From Humulus lupulus (lineage: Eukaryota > Streptophyta > Magnoliopsida > Rosales > Cannabaceae), in assembly GCF_963169125.1 (NCBI RefSeq), contig NC_084802.1, positions 37,904,607 through 37,968,606 on the forward strand: a stretch of DNA of 64,000 bases, in the 5' to 3' direction. A model generated the notes under the pieces. It made no database searches. It worked only from the letters and a program-made list of their open reading frames with translations, and was not told the DNA's origin. A program made the position numbers and the translations under genes. Positions within the stretch are counted from its first letter, which is position 1; each line of letters opens with the position of its first letter. Below are positions 47,760-59,722 of this stretch, one piece after another.

Positions 47760-48232
47760 TTGGTTTGTTTGTTTATGTGTATGACAGGGTCTTCAAGGGA
47801 TGATGTATGCCAAGGACGGGATGACAGGGATGCAAAAGTCTTTGAAGAAGATGACGGGTGAACGCAATGAATTCCACACCAAATTGGAGGCATCTCACGA
47901 TGAAGTTAAATGCCTTCAAGAATAGTTGCAGACTCAACTCAATACTAACGATGCTGGTGTTGACCGCCTGAATGCTACCTTAGCCAAACTTGAGGGAGCT
48001 AAGGTGAGGGTCGCCATGTTGGAGGACCGTTTGGAAGTCTCGTCTCTAGAAATTGAGATCCAGCTTCGTGGAAGATGGTCATGGAGTATCGCAATGGGAA
48101 GGCTTATGAGTGGAATATCTCCATGTTCATCTCAGATTATGAGAGGATGAAGGCTGCTGAGTCAGCTTAAGCTGATGGGCTGGCTGCCTCCCTCGGACAT
48201 CTGTCTATTGATGATTTACTTTTGGATGACTG
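47760..48232 (+). pseudogene. Antisense gene (aORF) of element C, coiled-coil end
   Basis: The plus strand, opposite to pol, encodes MTGMQKSLKKMTGERNEFH, LEASHDEVKCLQE-stop-LQ, TLAKLEGAKVRVAMLEDRLE and, after a frame change near 48070, MVMEYRNGKAYEWNISMF and HLSIDDLLLDD-stop. An intron appears to end at about 47788 (TATGACAG). The heptad pattern and acidic end match the last exons of the antisense genes in A and B. A TAG at 47922 and a frameshift break it. The PF04195-like part is not recognisable here. Confidence 0.6.
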
Positions 48233-48930
48233 ACTTCCGACTGTGATTCTTATAGGAGTATTTTGTTGGATGATTGTACAAACTTCTTTATAATTTGTCG
48301 TATCTTTTATATATATATATGTAAATAGTAATTCTAACTTGATTGAATGGGCCAAAGTCTTGGTGCTTTGTAAATATTTTATGTTTCGTTTCAAGACAAT
48401 CTTGTTCTCTTGTATATTTCTTTGTTTTTTGTTTTTAGATGAGTGGATGACTGATTGTATTATCTTAATTTTTGTATTTTACCTTGTCCAAATGACTGTC
48501 TGGTTGGCTGTTCGATTTGTCCGAATGGCTGATTGACTTTGCTCATCTTTTCCTTTTGTTCAGGATGGCTGATTGACTGGTGATTTACCCTATCTTTGTC
48601 CCTCAGTCTAAGTGTAATATACACGAGAAGTTATGTTAGACTTAGACTTTGATTTTTAACATGTTTGTTCTCGTCCTTAGACGAATGTATTGTCAGGCTA
48701 GCTTGTCCTCTTGACCTTCTTGCTTGATGACTGGTAATTTTTTTTTTTTATTTTGGATATAATTGGGGCAGCACTCTGTAGAGCTGCCTACATACCCTTT
48801 TCAGAAATCAAGCCATAATGTAGTTCTGACACTTCCTACATGATAGTGTCGGTATGTAGCTTGGATGATGGTCTCGTAAGGCCATTGAACAAAGTATATG
48901 AAAGAATACTAAGTAGAGTTAAGGGTGATA
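48233..48930. other. Non-coding region between the antisense gene and integrase of C
   Basis: T-rich sequence with no supported gene. The GGCTGATTGACT motif recurs around 48525-48575. GGGGCAGCACTCTGTAGAGC at 48765-48784 is a stem-like element. Confidence 0.5.
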
Positions 48931-49011
48931 CTATTTTAGGTGGATAGCGTTCCAGTTGTTGATGATGTCTCTACCATCTTGAGTTCGTCGCATGTATGTC
49001 CCATGCCCGAC
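48931..49011 (-). pseudogene. Integrase C-terminal tail of element C
   Basis: The minus strand reads VGHGTYMRRTQDGRDIINNW then NAIHLK-stop (stop codon at 48931-48933). It continues LALTWEGLYLVTKV from the other side of copia element D, and the frame is kept if D and one ccgac copy are removed. It ends earlier than the WNAxHLxxYY tail of A and B. Confidence 0.8.
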
Positions 49012-50151
49012 TATTATATTATTTTATAATATAATGTAATATTATATTATAATATAATGTTTTAGATTAAATAAATGTGACAAAGAGTGTCACATATTGT
49101 AACATATAATAGAGAGTTACAATATTTAGATATACGAGATATATCCAAATAATGTAACATATTTTGTGTTACAAATTTGTAACTTCCAAATATTACCCTT
49201 TATTGTGTAAATTTGGTGTTACACAATATTGAGATGAATTTCATAAAGGCATATGTGAAATGACTGTTAGAGATATGATTTTAACCCCAATAATGTGTTT
49301 TGGGAGTTACAAAATCATTTGGGAGGGTTTGGAACTGTTTGGAAAAACAACACATTTTTAAGTGCTGAAAATGGTCAGTGGCCACGGCCACTGAATGTTG
49401 GTGGTCGCGGCCTGTGGGACAGAAAGTAGTGGCCGCGGCCATAGGCCAAAAGCTGACCAATTTTTCAGTTTTTTCAATCTTTGTTGAACGGCTCAAAAAC
49501 CCAAATAACTCCCAAATCTCATTTTTAATTCCATATTAGTCCAATTAAACATTGGTAATAGCCATGGGGGTTGGTGGAATTTTAAATTCAAAGGGTGTCT
49601 CTAAACTCTATAAATAGGAGCCTATAGCTCACTTGAAAGACAACTTTTTTGTCCATCAGTGCACTTGGTTAGAAACACCTTGAGACTTGATAATTCCAGA
49701 AAGTATTTCCAATATCTGTGAGAGATCCCTCAGTGCTTGAGTTAGGGGGAAATAAGATTTTGGACAAAGGTTTCAAACCTTGTTCAAGTTGGTGATCCCC
49801 AACACTCTTCACTTTGGTTGTGTGAGTGAGAGTTTATTGTTTTTGTTCTTGTTCTTATTTTCTTCTATTGCTTTTCTTCTTTTTCTTCTTGTTCTATTTA
49901 CTTGTACTTTTGTTTAAGAGTTGTAATCCTTTTATTTCCTTTGTTCAAACACTTCTAGTTTATTTATATCTTTTGTAATAGAGTTTTACTTTCTATTTCT
50001 ATCATCTTACATCTCCTTCTCTTTTTATTTGTATTTTCAGTTATAGAGTTGTAACACTTTATTTAATCAATCTATATTTATTTGTAATATTATTGCATAG
50101 AGTTGTATTATCTTACCATTTCTATTAAGGCAAATACATATTTTCCTAACA
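49012..50151 (+). repeat. 5' LTR of copia D
   Basis: Ends TTTTCCTAACA, with a TATA box ctataaatag at about 49608. It includes an AT-palindromic start (TATAATATAATG repeated) and GC palindromes at 49376-49445, notably CAGTGGCCACGGCCACTG. Confidence 0.92.
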
Positions 50152-50202
50152 TTCAAAAGCTTACCCTTGTTTGTTTCACTTGAAGGTGAGACCATCAAAA
50201 TC

Positions 50203-53200
50203 ATGAATCAAGACCTAGTGAGGTTGGATAGGTTTGATGGGTCCAATTTCACTAGGTGGCAAGACAAGGTGAGATTCCTTTTGACCACTCTCAAAATCGC
50301 CTACATCCTAGAATCCACTCTAGAACCTCTCCCAACACCATCCGACAAGGACACTCTTGAGGAGGTGGAGAAAACAAGGAAGAGGGAGGAGGACAATCTC
50401 CTTTGTAGGGGTCATATCCTCAACGCTCTATCCGATAGGCTCTATGACCTCTACACCGAGACCAAATCAGCCAAGGATATATGGGATGCACTTGAGAAAA
50501 AGTTCAAGGCGGAAGAGGAAGGTACCAAAAAGTTTTTGATACCTCAATACTTCAATTTCAAATTTTTTGGTGACTAACCTATTCTTCCTCAAATTCATGA
50601 ATTGCAAATAATTGTTAACAAACTGAAAGTTTTAAAGATAGAGCTTCCCGAGGCCTTTCAAGTTGGTGCTATAGTGGCTAAATTACCCCCAACTTGGAAG
50701 ACCTATAGAAAAATAATCCTTCATAAAAATGAGGATTATTCTTTGGAGGAAATCCAAAAACATATTCGAATTGAAGATGAATCAATATGTAGAGATAAAC
50801 TTGTGGAGGGGTCTAATGGAGAGACTTCCAAAGAAAATGCGGTGTCACAACCAAAAAATCCCAAAAACAAAGGGAAAAAGGGTAACAAGAAACCTTTGGG
50901 TCCAAAAACCAACCCAAACAAGTTTAAGGGCGAGAAAGGTCCTTGCTTCGTGTGTGGGAAAAATGGTCACTATGCAAGAGAGTGTAGGCATATAAAAGAC
51001 CAACAAGGACCTAAGGTGAACGCAACTCAAGAGGAAAACATAGTTGCTACCCTTAGTGAGGTGAATGCGGTCCAAGGCAAGGTGAAAGGGTGGTGGTATG
51101 ATACATGTGCTACCGTCCATGTCACCTATGAAAAATCATTGTTCAAGACCTTTGAAGAGTCAAAGGGCAACCATGAGATTCAAATGGGCAATGAGGGCCA
51201 ATCCAAGGTACTTGGGAAAGGTACCATTGAAGTCTTTTTCACCTTCGGCAAGAAAGTTACATTAGTGAATGTAATTTATGTTACTGAAATGAGTAGAAAC
51301 TTGGTTAGTGGTGATTTGCTTGGCAAGCCCGGCATTAAAGCCATTTTTGAGTCCGGTAAACTTATACTTACCAAATCAAATGTATTTTTGGGAAAGGGGT
51401 ACTCTTGTGAGGGTATGGTTAAATTGTGCGCCAATGATGTAACTTTCAATGTTATCAATAAAAATGCTAATTCCGCCTATATTGTTGAGTATGATTCTTT
51501 ATTTTTGTAGCATCTTAGACTATCGCATATAGGTTTTTCAACCATGAAAAGAGTAGTTAAATATGGTATGATTGCATGCAATATTAAAAACTATGGTAAA
51601 TGTGAAACATGTGTTAAGGCAAAAATGATTAAGAAACCATTTCCTAGTGTAGAAAGATCATCTAATTTACTAGATTTAATCCATAGTGATCTTTGTGAAT
51701 TAAAGGGTATTTTAACTAGAGGTGGTAAAAGGTATTTGCTTACTTTTTAGTAGATATATCTATGTGTTTCTTTTAAAGCATAAAGATGAAACTTTTGATG
51801 CTTTTAAATTGTATAAATTAGAAGTTGAAAATCAAATAAATAAAAAGATTAAGATGCTAAGAAGTGATAGAGGAGGAGAGTACTTCTCTAATGAATTCAA
51901 TACATTTTGTGAAGAAAATGGTCTAATTCATGAATGCACTGCACCTTATACACCACAACACAATGGTGTTGCCGAAAGAAAAAATAGGACTTATCTAGAG
52001 ATGATAAATTCTATGTTGGTGTTTTCTAAGTTGAACTTCAACTTATGGGGTCAGGCGCTTTTAACTGCTTGTCACATTCTTAATCAAATACTGATGAAGA
52101 AAAATAAGATATCGCCATATGAGTTATGGAAAGGAAGAAAACCCAACATAGGGTACTTCAAAGTGTGGGGGTGTCTTGCATATTGCAAGAAAAACAAACC
52201 TAATAGAACAAAGTTAGGTTCAAGAGCCATAAAGTGTGCTTTTGTTGGTTATGCCAACAATAGTAAAGCTTATAGGCTATTAGACTTAGAGTCTAATGTT
52301 GTGATTGAATCTAGAGAAGTTGAATATTTTGAGAATAAGTTATGTGACAACAATTCTCAAGCTTCAACATCTCTAAAGGAGAATTTGTTATATGAGAACA
52401 ATTCTCAAGCTTCTACATCCAAAGTTGATTCTCAAGAGGAGATTTCTCAAAAGGATGTAAAGCAACCCTTTGAACCTAGAATAAGTGAAAGGCTTAAAAA
52501 TCATAAAAGTCTAGTAGTGGATGAGATAGATTCTCAACGAATTTCATTCTACATGGTAGAAGGAAATAGAGAGGAATTTATCAGGAAAATTCCTATTGTA
52601 CTTCTCGTTGAGGATGATCCTAAGACTTATGGAGAAGCTATGCAATCGAGAGATAGTACATTTTGGAAAGAAGCCATCAATGATGAGATAGATTCCATTC
52701 TTTCCAATAACACTTGGAAATTGGTAGAACTCCCACCGGGGTCTAAGCCAATTAGGTGTAAGTGGGTATTTAGGAGAAAATACCACACTGCCGGCACTAT
52801 CCAAACCTTTAAAGCTAGATTAGTAGCTAAAGGGTTTAGGCAAGAAGAGGGTATCGATTATTTCGATACCTATGCGCCTGTTGCAAGAACAACTTCTATA
52901 AGAATTTTGTTCGCTTTAGCTTCTATACACAACTTGTATGTTCATCAAAATGATGTCAAAAAGGCATTCCTTAATGGTGACTTCAACGAGGAGGTCTATA
53001 TGGAACAACCCAAAGGGTTTGTCCTTCCAAAATATGAACATAAAGTTTGTAGACTTGTAAAATCCTTATATGGATTGAAACAAGCTCCTAAGCAATGACA
53101 TGAGAAATTTGATTAAGCCATCATGTCTAATGGGTTTAGACATAACAATGGAGACAAGTGTTTGTATTCCAAAACTTGTAAGGGATATGTGATCATTGTT

Positions 53201-54141
53201 TGCTTATATGTGGATGGCATGCTTATTCTAAGTAATAGCATGAAAGGGATAGAAGAAACGAAGAGGTTTCTATCATCAACCTTCAAGATGAAAGATCTTA
53301 GAGAAGTTGATACCATACTCGGTATCAAAGTAAAGAAACATAGTGGGGGTTTTGTGTTAGGGAAAGCCCACTATGTTGAGAAAGTATTGAACAAATTTAA
53401 CCCTCTCAAGGTTAAAGATGCCAATACTCAAGGTTAGAGAGGAATGAAGGAAGAGCGATGGCTCAATTGGAGTACGCTAGTGCTATAGGGAGTCTAATGT
53501 ACGCTGCCCAATGTACTAGACCTGATATAGTATTTGCGGTAAGTAAACTTAGTAGGTTTACAAGTAATTCAAGTGTGGATCACTAGAAGGCAATTGGAAG
53601 AGTCCTAGGTTATCTCAAGAAAATCAAAGGATTAAGCCTTCACTACTCCAAATTTCCTTCGATTTTAGAAGGATATATAGATACAAGTTGGATATCCAAT
53701 CTTGGGGACAACTTGTCCACAACTGGTTGGGTATTTACACTTTGTGGAGGTGCAATTTCTTGGGGTTCCAGGAAACAAACCTGTATATCTCATTCCACTA
53801 TGGAAGTAGAGTTCATAGCTTTAGCTGCTACCGGCAAAGAGGCCGAATGGTTAATGGATCTGTTGATAGAGATTCCCCTAATCAAAGAGAATGTATCTAC
53901 TATATCGATACATTGTGATAGCCAAGCGACATTGGCTAGAGCGTATAATGGGAAGTCTAGACATATAAGTCTAAGACATGGATATATAAGAGAATTGATT
54001 CAAAGAGGAGTCATCTCAATATCCTATGTGAGAACAAGTGAAAATCTGGCGGATCCTTTCACTGAGCCACTAACGAGGGATTTACTGGCTGCATCATCTC
54101 GAGGGATGGGACTTAAAATCCCTAAAGAGATTCACGATTGA
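50203..54141 (+). pseudogene. Gag-pol polyprotein of copia D, broken
   Basis: The ATG at 50203 gives MNQDLVRLDRFDGSNFTRWQ. Gag (stop at 50575) runs to a zinc knuckle CFVCGKNGHYAREC (about 50944). Protease has WWYDTCATVHV (about 51091), where the expected DSG/DTG reads DTC. Integrase has HLRLSHIGF ... CETCVKAKM, LIHSDLCEL, LRSDRGGEYF and HNGVAERKNR, with a stop at 51508 and a frameshift near 51745. RT (about 52700-53430) has KWVFRRKYH, ARLVAKGFRQEEGIDYFDTY and VKKAFLNGDFNEEVYMEQP, but the catalytic box reads YVDG (about 53206-53217) instead of YVDD. Stops at 53096 and 53114. After another frame change RNase H follows to 54141 (ISHSTMEVEFIAL, HCDSQATLARAYN). Confidence 0.93.
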
Positions 54142-54750
54142 TGGTAACCTATCTTAACACTAGTTATTCAACTAGTGTTAGGTTCAATAGGTAACAACAA
54201 GTCAATCAAGTGAATATTAGTTGTACTCAAAAGAAGTCCCATCTGAGATATTGAGTACCTGCGTGTTACCAAGTTGAGAGTTAAAACCGAAAGGTTTTTT
54301 AGTAGAATTCCATCTTGTGAAGACAAGTATTTTTGGTAACAAAATACTGTAAGAATTCTACCTATATGGACCTAGGGGTGGTGCTGCCTCTCATGAGAAT
54401 TGGGAGTATTCTCAAGAACGTCCTTGAATGGAAAGTGCACATGGCCATTAACGGTGCAAAGCGAGACATAGAGGTCTCAAGTGAACATTGCAAAGGTGTG
54501 TGTGTTATCACCAATTTGTTATCATGAAAAGATGGTTCAATGTCTAGTGCAACCAAATTTTCGACAAATTTTGTGATAATTACACTATAGTAAAGTTCAG
54601 GTTGAAAAACACTTTGCTTTATACCCTAATGCAATGACTCCTATAAGAGAGAGTTCTTATTTAATCAAGTGGGGGATATGTTATATTTTAAAATATAATG
54701 ATTGATTAAATAAGTGTTACAATAGATAACTATTTAATCCAGTGGGGGAA
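54142..54750 (+). other. 3' untranslated region and polypurine tracts of D
   Basis: No gene. Two similar motifs occur: AAGTGGGGGATATGTTATAT at about 54667 and CCAGTGGGGGAATGTTATAT at about 54740. The second abuts the 3' LTR and is the working polypurine tract. The first, 72 bp upstream, looks like a duplicated tract plus LTR start. Confidence 0.7.
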
Positions 54751-55897
54751 TGTTATATTATTTTATAATATAATGTAATATTATATTATATTATAATATA
54801 ATGTTTTAGATTAAATAAATGTGACAAAGAGTGTCACATATTGTAACATATAATAGAGAGTTACAATATTTAGATATATGAGAAATATCCAAATAATGTA
54901 ACATATTTGGTGTTACAAATTTGTAACTTCCAAATATTACTCTTTATTGTGTAAATTTGGTGTTACACAATCTTGAGATGAATTTCATAAAGCCATATGT
55001 GAAATGGCTATTAGAGATATGATTTTAACCCCAATAATGTGTTTTGGGAGTTACAAAATCATTTGGGAGGGTTTGGAGCCGTTTGGAAAAACAACACATT
55101 TTTAAGTGTTGAAAATGGTCAGTGGCCGCGGCCACTGAATGTTGGTGGCCGCGGCTTGTGGGACAGAAAGTAGTGGCCGTGGCCACAGGCCAACAACTGA
55201 CCAATTTTTAAGTTTTTTCAATCTTTGTTGAACGGCTCAAAATCCCAAATAACTCCCAAATCTCATTTTTGATTCCATATTAATCCAATTAAACATTGGT
55301 AATAGCCATGGGGGTTGGTGGAATTTTAAATTCAAAGGGTGTCTCTAAACTCTATAAATAGGAGCCTATAGCTCACTTGAAAGACACAACTTTTCTATCC
55401 ATTAGAGCACTTGGCTAGAAACACCTTGAGGCTTGATAATTCCAGAAAGCATTTCCAATATCTGTGAAATATCCCTTAGTGCTTGAGTTAGGGGGAAATA
55501 AGCTTTTGGACAAAGGTTTCAAACCTTATTCAAGTTGGTGATCCCCAACACTCTTCACTTTGGTTGTGTGAGTGAGAGTTTATTGTTTTTGTTCTTGTTC
55601 TTATTTTCTTCTATTGCTTTTCTTCTTTTTCTTCTTGTTCTATTTACTTGTACTTTTGTTTAAGAGTTGTAATCCTTTTATTTCCTTTGTTCAAACACTT
55701 CTATTTTATTTGTATCTTTTGTAGTAGAGTTGTACTTTCTATTTCTATCATCTTACATCTCCTTCTCCTTTTATTTGTATTTTCAGTTATAGAGTTGTAA
55801 CACTTTATTTAATCAATCTATATTTATTTGTAATATTATTTCATAGAGTTGTATTATCTTACCATTTCTATTGAGGCAAATACATATTTTCCTAACA
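54751..55897 (+). repeat. 3' LTR of copia D
   Basis: Starts TGTTATATTATTTT and ends TTTTCCTAACA. TATA box tctataaata at 55351-55360. It contains the exact palindrome CAGTGGCCGCGGCCACTG at 55120-55137. Differences from the 5' LTR are scattered single bases and small indels. Confidence 0.93.
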
Positions 55898-55902
55898 CCG
55901 AC

Positions 55903-56766
55903 TACCTTAGTGACTAGGTAGAGACCTTCCCAAGTTAGGGCGAGCTTACAAGTTCCTGCTTACCTGGTGTTCTGGAACACTCTTTGTAATACTAGTCTCC
56001 CACTTTGAACATTCAAGTGCGGATGTTCCTGTTGTAATGTCTAGCAATGCTTTTCTGGTAGGCTGAGATTCTCTAGAGTGCTTTTTCCCTTTTTTCGTTG
56101 ATTTGAGCTCATGGCTCATGTTCTGGCAATTTTCTTTGTTGGTTGTCAGTTCATATCTGGCTGTTGGAACTTCACTTTCGGTAGGGATGACTTCTTCCAT
56201 CCTGGTTGTGGTTCGATAAGACCATAAGTCTCTTTACAACTCATTGGCCCACCTTCCCTTAGCCTTCTCAAGGCGTTTACTAATGGTGTTCATAATTGTC
56301 TTGTTGGATGACCCTGCTTGTCGTTTGCTTGGGGATATCTTGGTGTCGAGAAGCTGAGCTTGGTGTTCCAAAATTTGCAAAATTCCTGGAAGTCGAGGCT
56401 GATGAACTGAGATCCGTTGTCAGTCACGTTCTCTTTAGGTACTCTGAATCTGCATATTACAGTTTTCCAAATGAAGTTCTTGACTTCCTTGTCCCTCACT
56501 TGGTGGTAGGATTTTGCCTCGATCCACTTACTGAAGTAGCATGTCACCACGAGCATGTAGACTTTCTGACCTGGTGTGGGTGGAAGCTTGCCAACTATGT
56601 GCATGCCCCATTTCATGAACAAACATGGGGAAGTGATGGATGAGAGGCATTCTGGAGGTTGATGAGATACCTGAGCGAATCTTTGGAATTTATTGCAGTG
56701 CCTTGCATATGCAAATGAGTCGACTCTCATGGTTGGAAAATAGTGTCCTTGTGTCAAGGCTTGATA
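55903..56766 (-). pseudogene. Integrase core of element C
   Basis: The minus strand holds TQGHYFPTMRVDSFAYARHC, WGMHIVGKLPPTPGQKVYML, NFIWKTVICRFRVPKENVTD, NGSQFISLDFQEFC and, after frame changes, EVPTARYELTTNKEN and LALTWEGLYLVTKV. The first catalytic Asp of the WGMD motif is His, and the catalytic Glu region (YPQANDKQGHP) is garbled, so it is dead. It is cut at 56766 by solo LTR L. The missing start continues at 59723. Confidence 0.85.
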
Positions 56767-57359
56767 TGTAACGTCCCAAGGATGCTAATAGGGTTTAGTG
56801 CCTTAATTGGATATATGTGTGATTAATTGATTAAATACGTGACTATGTGGCATGCATGATTTATATAATAATATGAATATATTTATATGCATGTGTTTTG
56901 AGTATTAAATATGCATGTGGGCCCGTTCTTTGTTATAAGGACATATTTGTAATTTTGGCCCGTTAAGGGCATAAATGTGATTATATGCGTTAAATGGTTG
57001 AGACCACATTATTATGTGGATATATTTGCAGTATTCAGCTCGAGGCAATCCAAGTGAACGGATTAGTAGAATAGTCATAGCGGGGTTTAATACTTGGCTC
57101 GGGGGAGCCTTGGGGTATTTTGGGAATTTAGTGAATATTTGGGGATTTATCGAGTAACGGGTAAGTATTTGGTGATGAGTGGGGCATGACGGGACTAACT
57201 GGGAATTTGTAGGATGACTCGAGGAATTAGCGGGAAACGGGGCATTGACCATTTTGCCCTTATGGGCAATAAAAGAGGCTGAATTAGTGTAATGTGTCTT
57301 TTGGTCTTTTTGTTAAGGGATATACTTAGATGACTGTAGGAAATAATCAGAACCAACCA

Positions 57360-57430
57360 AATTTTTCTCAAACTCTCAACACTCTCTCTCCCTCTCACTC
57401 ACATTCTCTCTCTCTCTCTCTCTCTCTTGT
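57360..57430. repeat. CT-rich microsatellite in LTR L
   Basis: CTCTCTCCCTCTCACTCAC followed by about eleven CT dinucleotides ending near 57427. Confidence 0.9.
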
Positions 57431-58674
57431 GCCTAAGGGAGCTTTGAAGCTTTGGAGGAGAAAGCTTAAGGAATTAAGCTTGAGGGCTGGGGAATTAAGG
57501 CTCGGACTATGAGGTGCAGCTCAAGGATATCATCAACATCATCAAGGTAAGGTTTAAATTTCAATTGTTGGGTGGAATTCTGCTGTTAAGATAGGTGTTC
57601 TGAAGCCTTTAGGTTTCAAAGAGGTTTTGATGAATTCTGGGTTTTGACAAGGATTTTGGTTAGAATTTTAGGAGGTTGTGGAGATCTTAGTAGGCTATTG
57701 TGATATAGTGGTCAAATTCTGGTTCTGGTGTATGTTAGGTTAGATTTTTGATGAATTAAACTGGGGAAAACGTAGGAAAAACCCAGGGATTTTTGGGTTC
57801 ACGGGGGCACGCTGCGACCTAGTTCATGGGCATCGTGGCTCGCGTGCCCCAAAAGGCCCTTGGGGGCTACTGATTCTTTGGTGTGCTGCGACCTTTCAGG
57901 ACAGGTCGCGGCCCGCCTCCCCTTGATATGAAAGGCTTGTGCCTCTGACTTGGGGCACACTGCGACCCTTAGGGCCAGGTCGCGGTCCGCCTAGGCAACC
58001 ATAGCCAAGATTGGTTTTTAGGCTCGGAGATTTAAACCTAAGCGCTCGGGATGAATTCTACTACCCAGTTTAGTAGAATTCGAGGTCCTAGAGGTTAGTA
58101 TTTGATTCCAAAGCATTTAATTGGATTAGATTTTTGATAGTTATCCATTGTCGCTTGTGACTAGGGTTACCGTTAAGGCTCGGGATTGAGGATTGTGCTC
58201 GGGACCGCTCCACATCCTTCGCTCAAGACTTGAGGTAAGAAAAGTGCACCCGAGTTGTGAATGAGACTCGATCCCTTGTAAATGAACATATGTGTTATGT
58301 AACCTATATATATGTTATGTGTGATGTGAAAGTACGACCTAAGGGAGCCAGACCTGATATTAAGCGTACTGAACGCAGCTCAGCCTAAGCGAGCCGGAAT
58401 CAGCTAAATAACCAGAAGGCTTGGCCTAAGGGCGCCGACACCTAAATATTTTTATTATAGATTGAATTATATGTTTGGAAGTATATGTTTATTGTTGCCT
58501 AATTTATTGCTTGTACTTTGTTATTGGTTGAACTAGTTGATCTAAAGTTTACTATGCACTTTCTGTTGTTATCTATGCTTGTTGATTAAGGTTTTCTTGC
58601 TGAGCCTTGGCTCACGGGTTCTACGTGGTGCATGTAAAGGCAAGGGAATGCTGGACCAACCATGAGTTGGAGAG

Positions 58675-59387
58675 TGTACGCCCTAAATATCCGCGAGCTA
58701 TCGGCAAGTTGGAAAAGGGCCTAATTTGATCTGCCACGTGTAAATCGTCCGCCCGGAGCTGTTATTACGGGTTTCCACCTGTCCATTTCGAGCTGATTGG
58801 AGAGTTAGCATTTCACTCGAAGGCAGCGGGTTAGCGGTATGGATATCACGAGCTGGCACTGCATCAAGCTCCTGATGTGACCCAAGTTTGACACCCAAAC
58901 CCTTGTAAAGATAACCACGCAATGTAAACGTGCATATATCAGACATCCCACGACTGGTTTGGGCCATGCGGCCCATTATCCCTCCTTACCTATTGATTAG
59001 ACCATACTTCACTGTCAGGTTTTAGGAATTAATCATCAGTATCACAGAGATGACGTGAAGGGTAAAGAGATCACGGGATGACCCCCTTTGCCAACCCATG
59101 TATCCTCTCCCAATAAATACCAAGACCCTGGGCAATGCAAGGGGTTGGCATATTTTTTTGTAAAGAAACACTCTGTAAGGAATATTCAAGAGATATCAAT
59201 AATATCGACTAGTGGACTAGAGGGATTTTAACTTTCGAACCACCTAAAAAGAAAGGAGTGATCACCTTCCCATGTTATTAATTTCCCAAGTCTAGAAGTA
59301 AACTATTTTCATATTACGGTTCACTAATTAGCACTAATCCATCCTGTTTATTCGTATAATTATCTATTGGTGAAGAACTGCGTCAAT
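58675..59387 (+). repeat. Gypsy-like solo LTR nested in L
   Basis: The LTR frame of L is interrupted between TGAGTTGGAGAG and CTTTGGGGGCAGTG. The 713 bp insert starts TGTACGCCCTAAATAT and ends GAACTGCGTCAAT, with ggagag on both sides (58669-58674, 59388-59393). CCAATAAATACC at about 59110 may be its TATA box. The exact right edge is uncertain because the expected CA lies two bases before the repeat. Confidence 0.5.
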
Positions 59388-59722
59388 GGAGAGCTTTGGG
59401 GGCAGTGTGTACATCGGAAGCTGTTCGACTGCCATGGCCGAGGGAATTACAGGGACTAGAGCCAAAATTTGTATTTTTCCATTTAGGCTGGCTACTATTG
59501 TATTTACTTTGAGAGGTTGTAACCACCATGTAAACATTACTTTTGGGATCACATGTATCAAACTCTTATTTGAATGAAATCAACAATTTTACGATCAAAA
59601 TCTTTGAACCCTAACCTGTCAGTTGACTTTAGAAACATATTTTCATTCAAACGACTTGATTAGCAAGTCTTGCACTATCTTAAACACACAGTGTAATGGT
59701 CTTGGTTATCCAGGGCGTTACA

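Larger units (their letters stand above)
49012..55897 (+). mobile_element. Ty1/copia retrotransposon D
   Basis: 6886 bp with LTRs of 1140 bp (49012-50151) and 1147 bp (54751-55897) and the target duplication ccgac (49007-49011, 55898-55902). Internal order is gag, protease, integrase, RT, RNase H, the copia order. The 5' LTR begins TATTATATT where the 3' LTR has TGTTATATT. A third LTR of the family stands alone at 60719-61891. I do not assign a copia lineage by eye. Confidence 0.95.
56767..59722 (+). repeat. Tekay-type gypsy solo LTR L
   Basis: Starts TGTAACGTCCCAAGGATGCT and ends CCAGGGCGTTACA, with tgata/tgatg flanks (56762-56766, 59723-59727). Its first part aligns with the LTR halves at 16416 and 19128 (GCTAATAGGGTTTAGTGCC, GGCTCGGGGGAGCC, then GAAAAACCCAGG ahead of a GC-rich block at 57795-58000). 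It holds a CT microsatellite at 57380-57427 and a nested solo LTR at 58675-59387. No coding region of its own. The small ORFs inside are not supported. Confidence 0.85.

Noticed and set aside
58698..59577. Possible small host genes in solo LTR L
   Set aside because: No homology or splice structure, and the segment is accounted for by the nested LTR and L's own 3' part.
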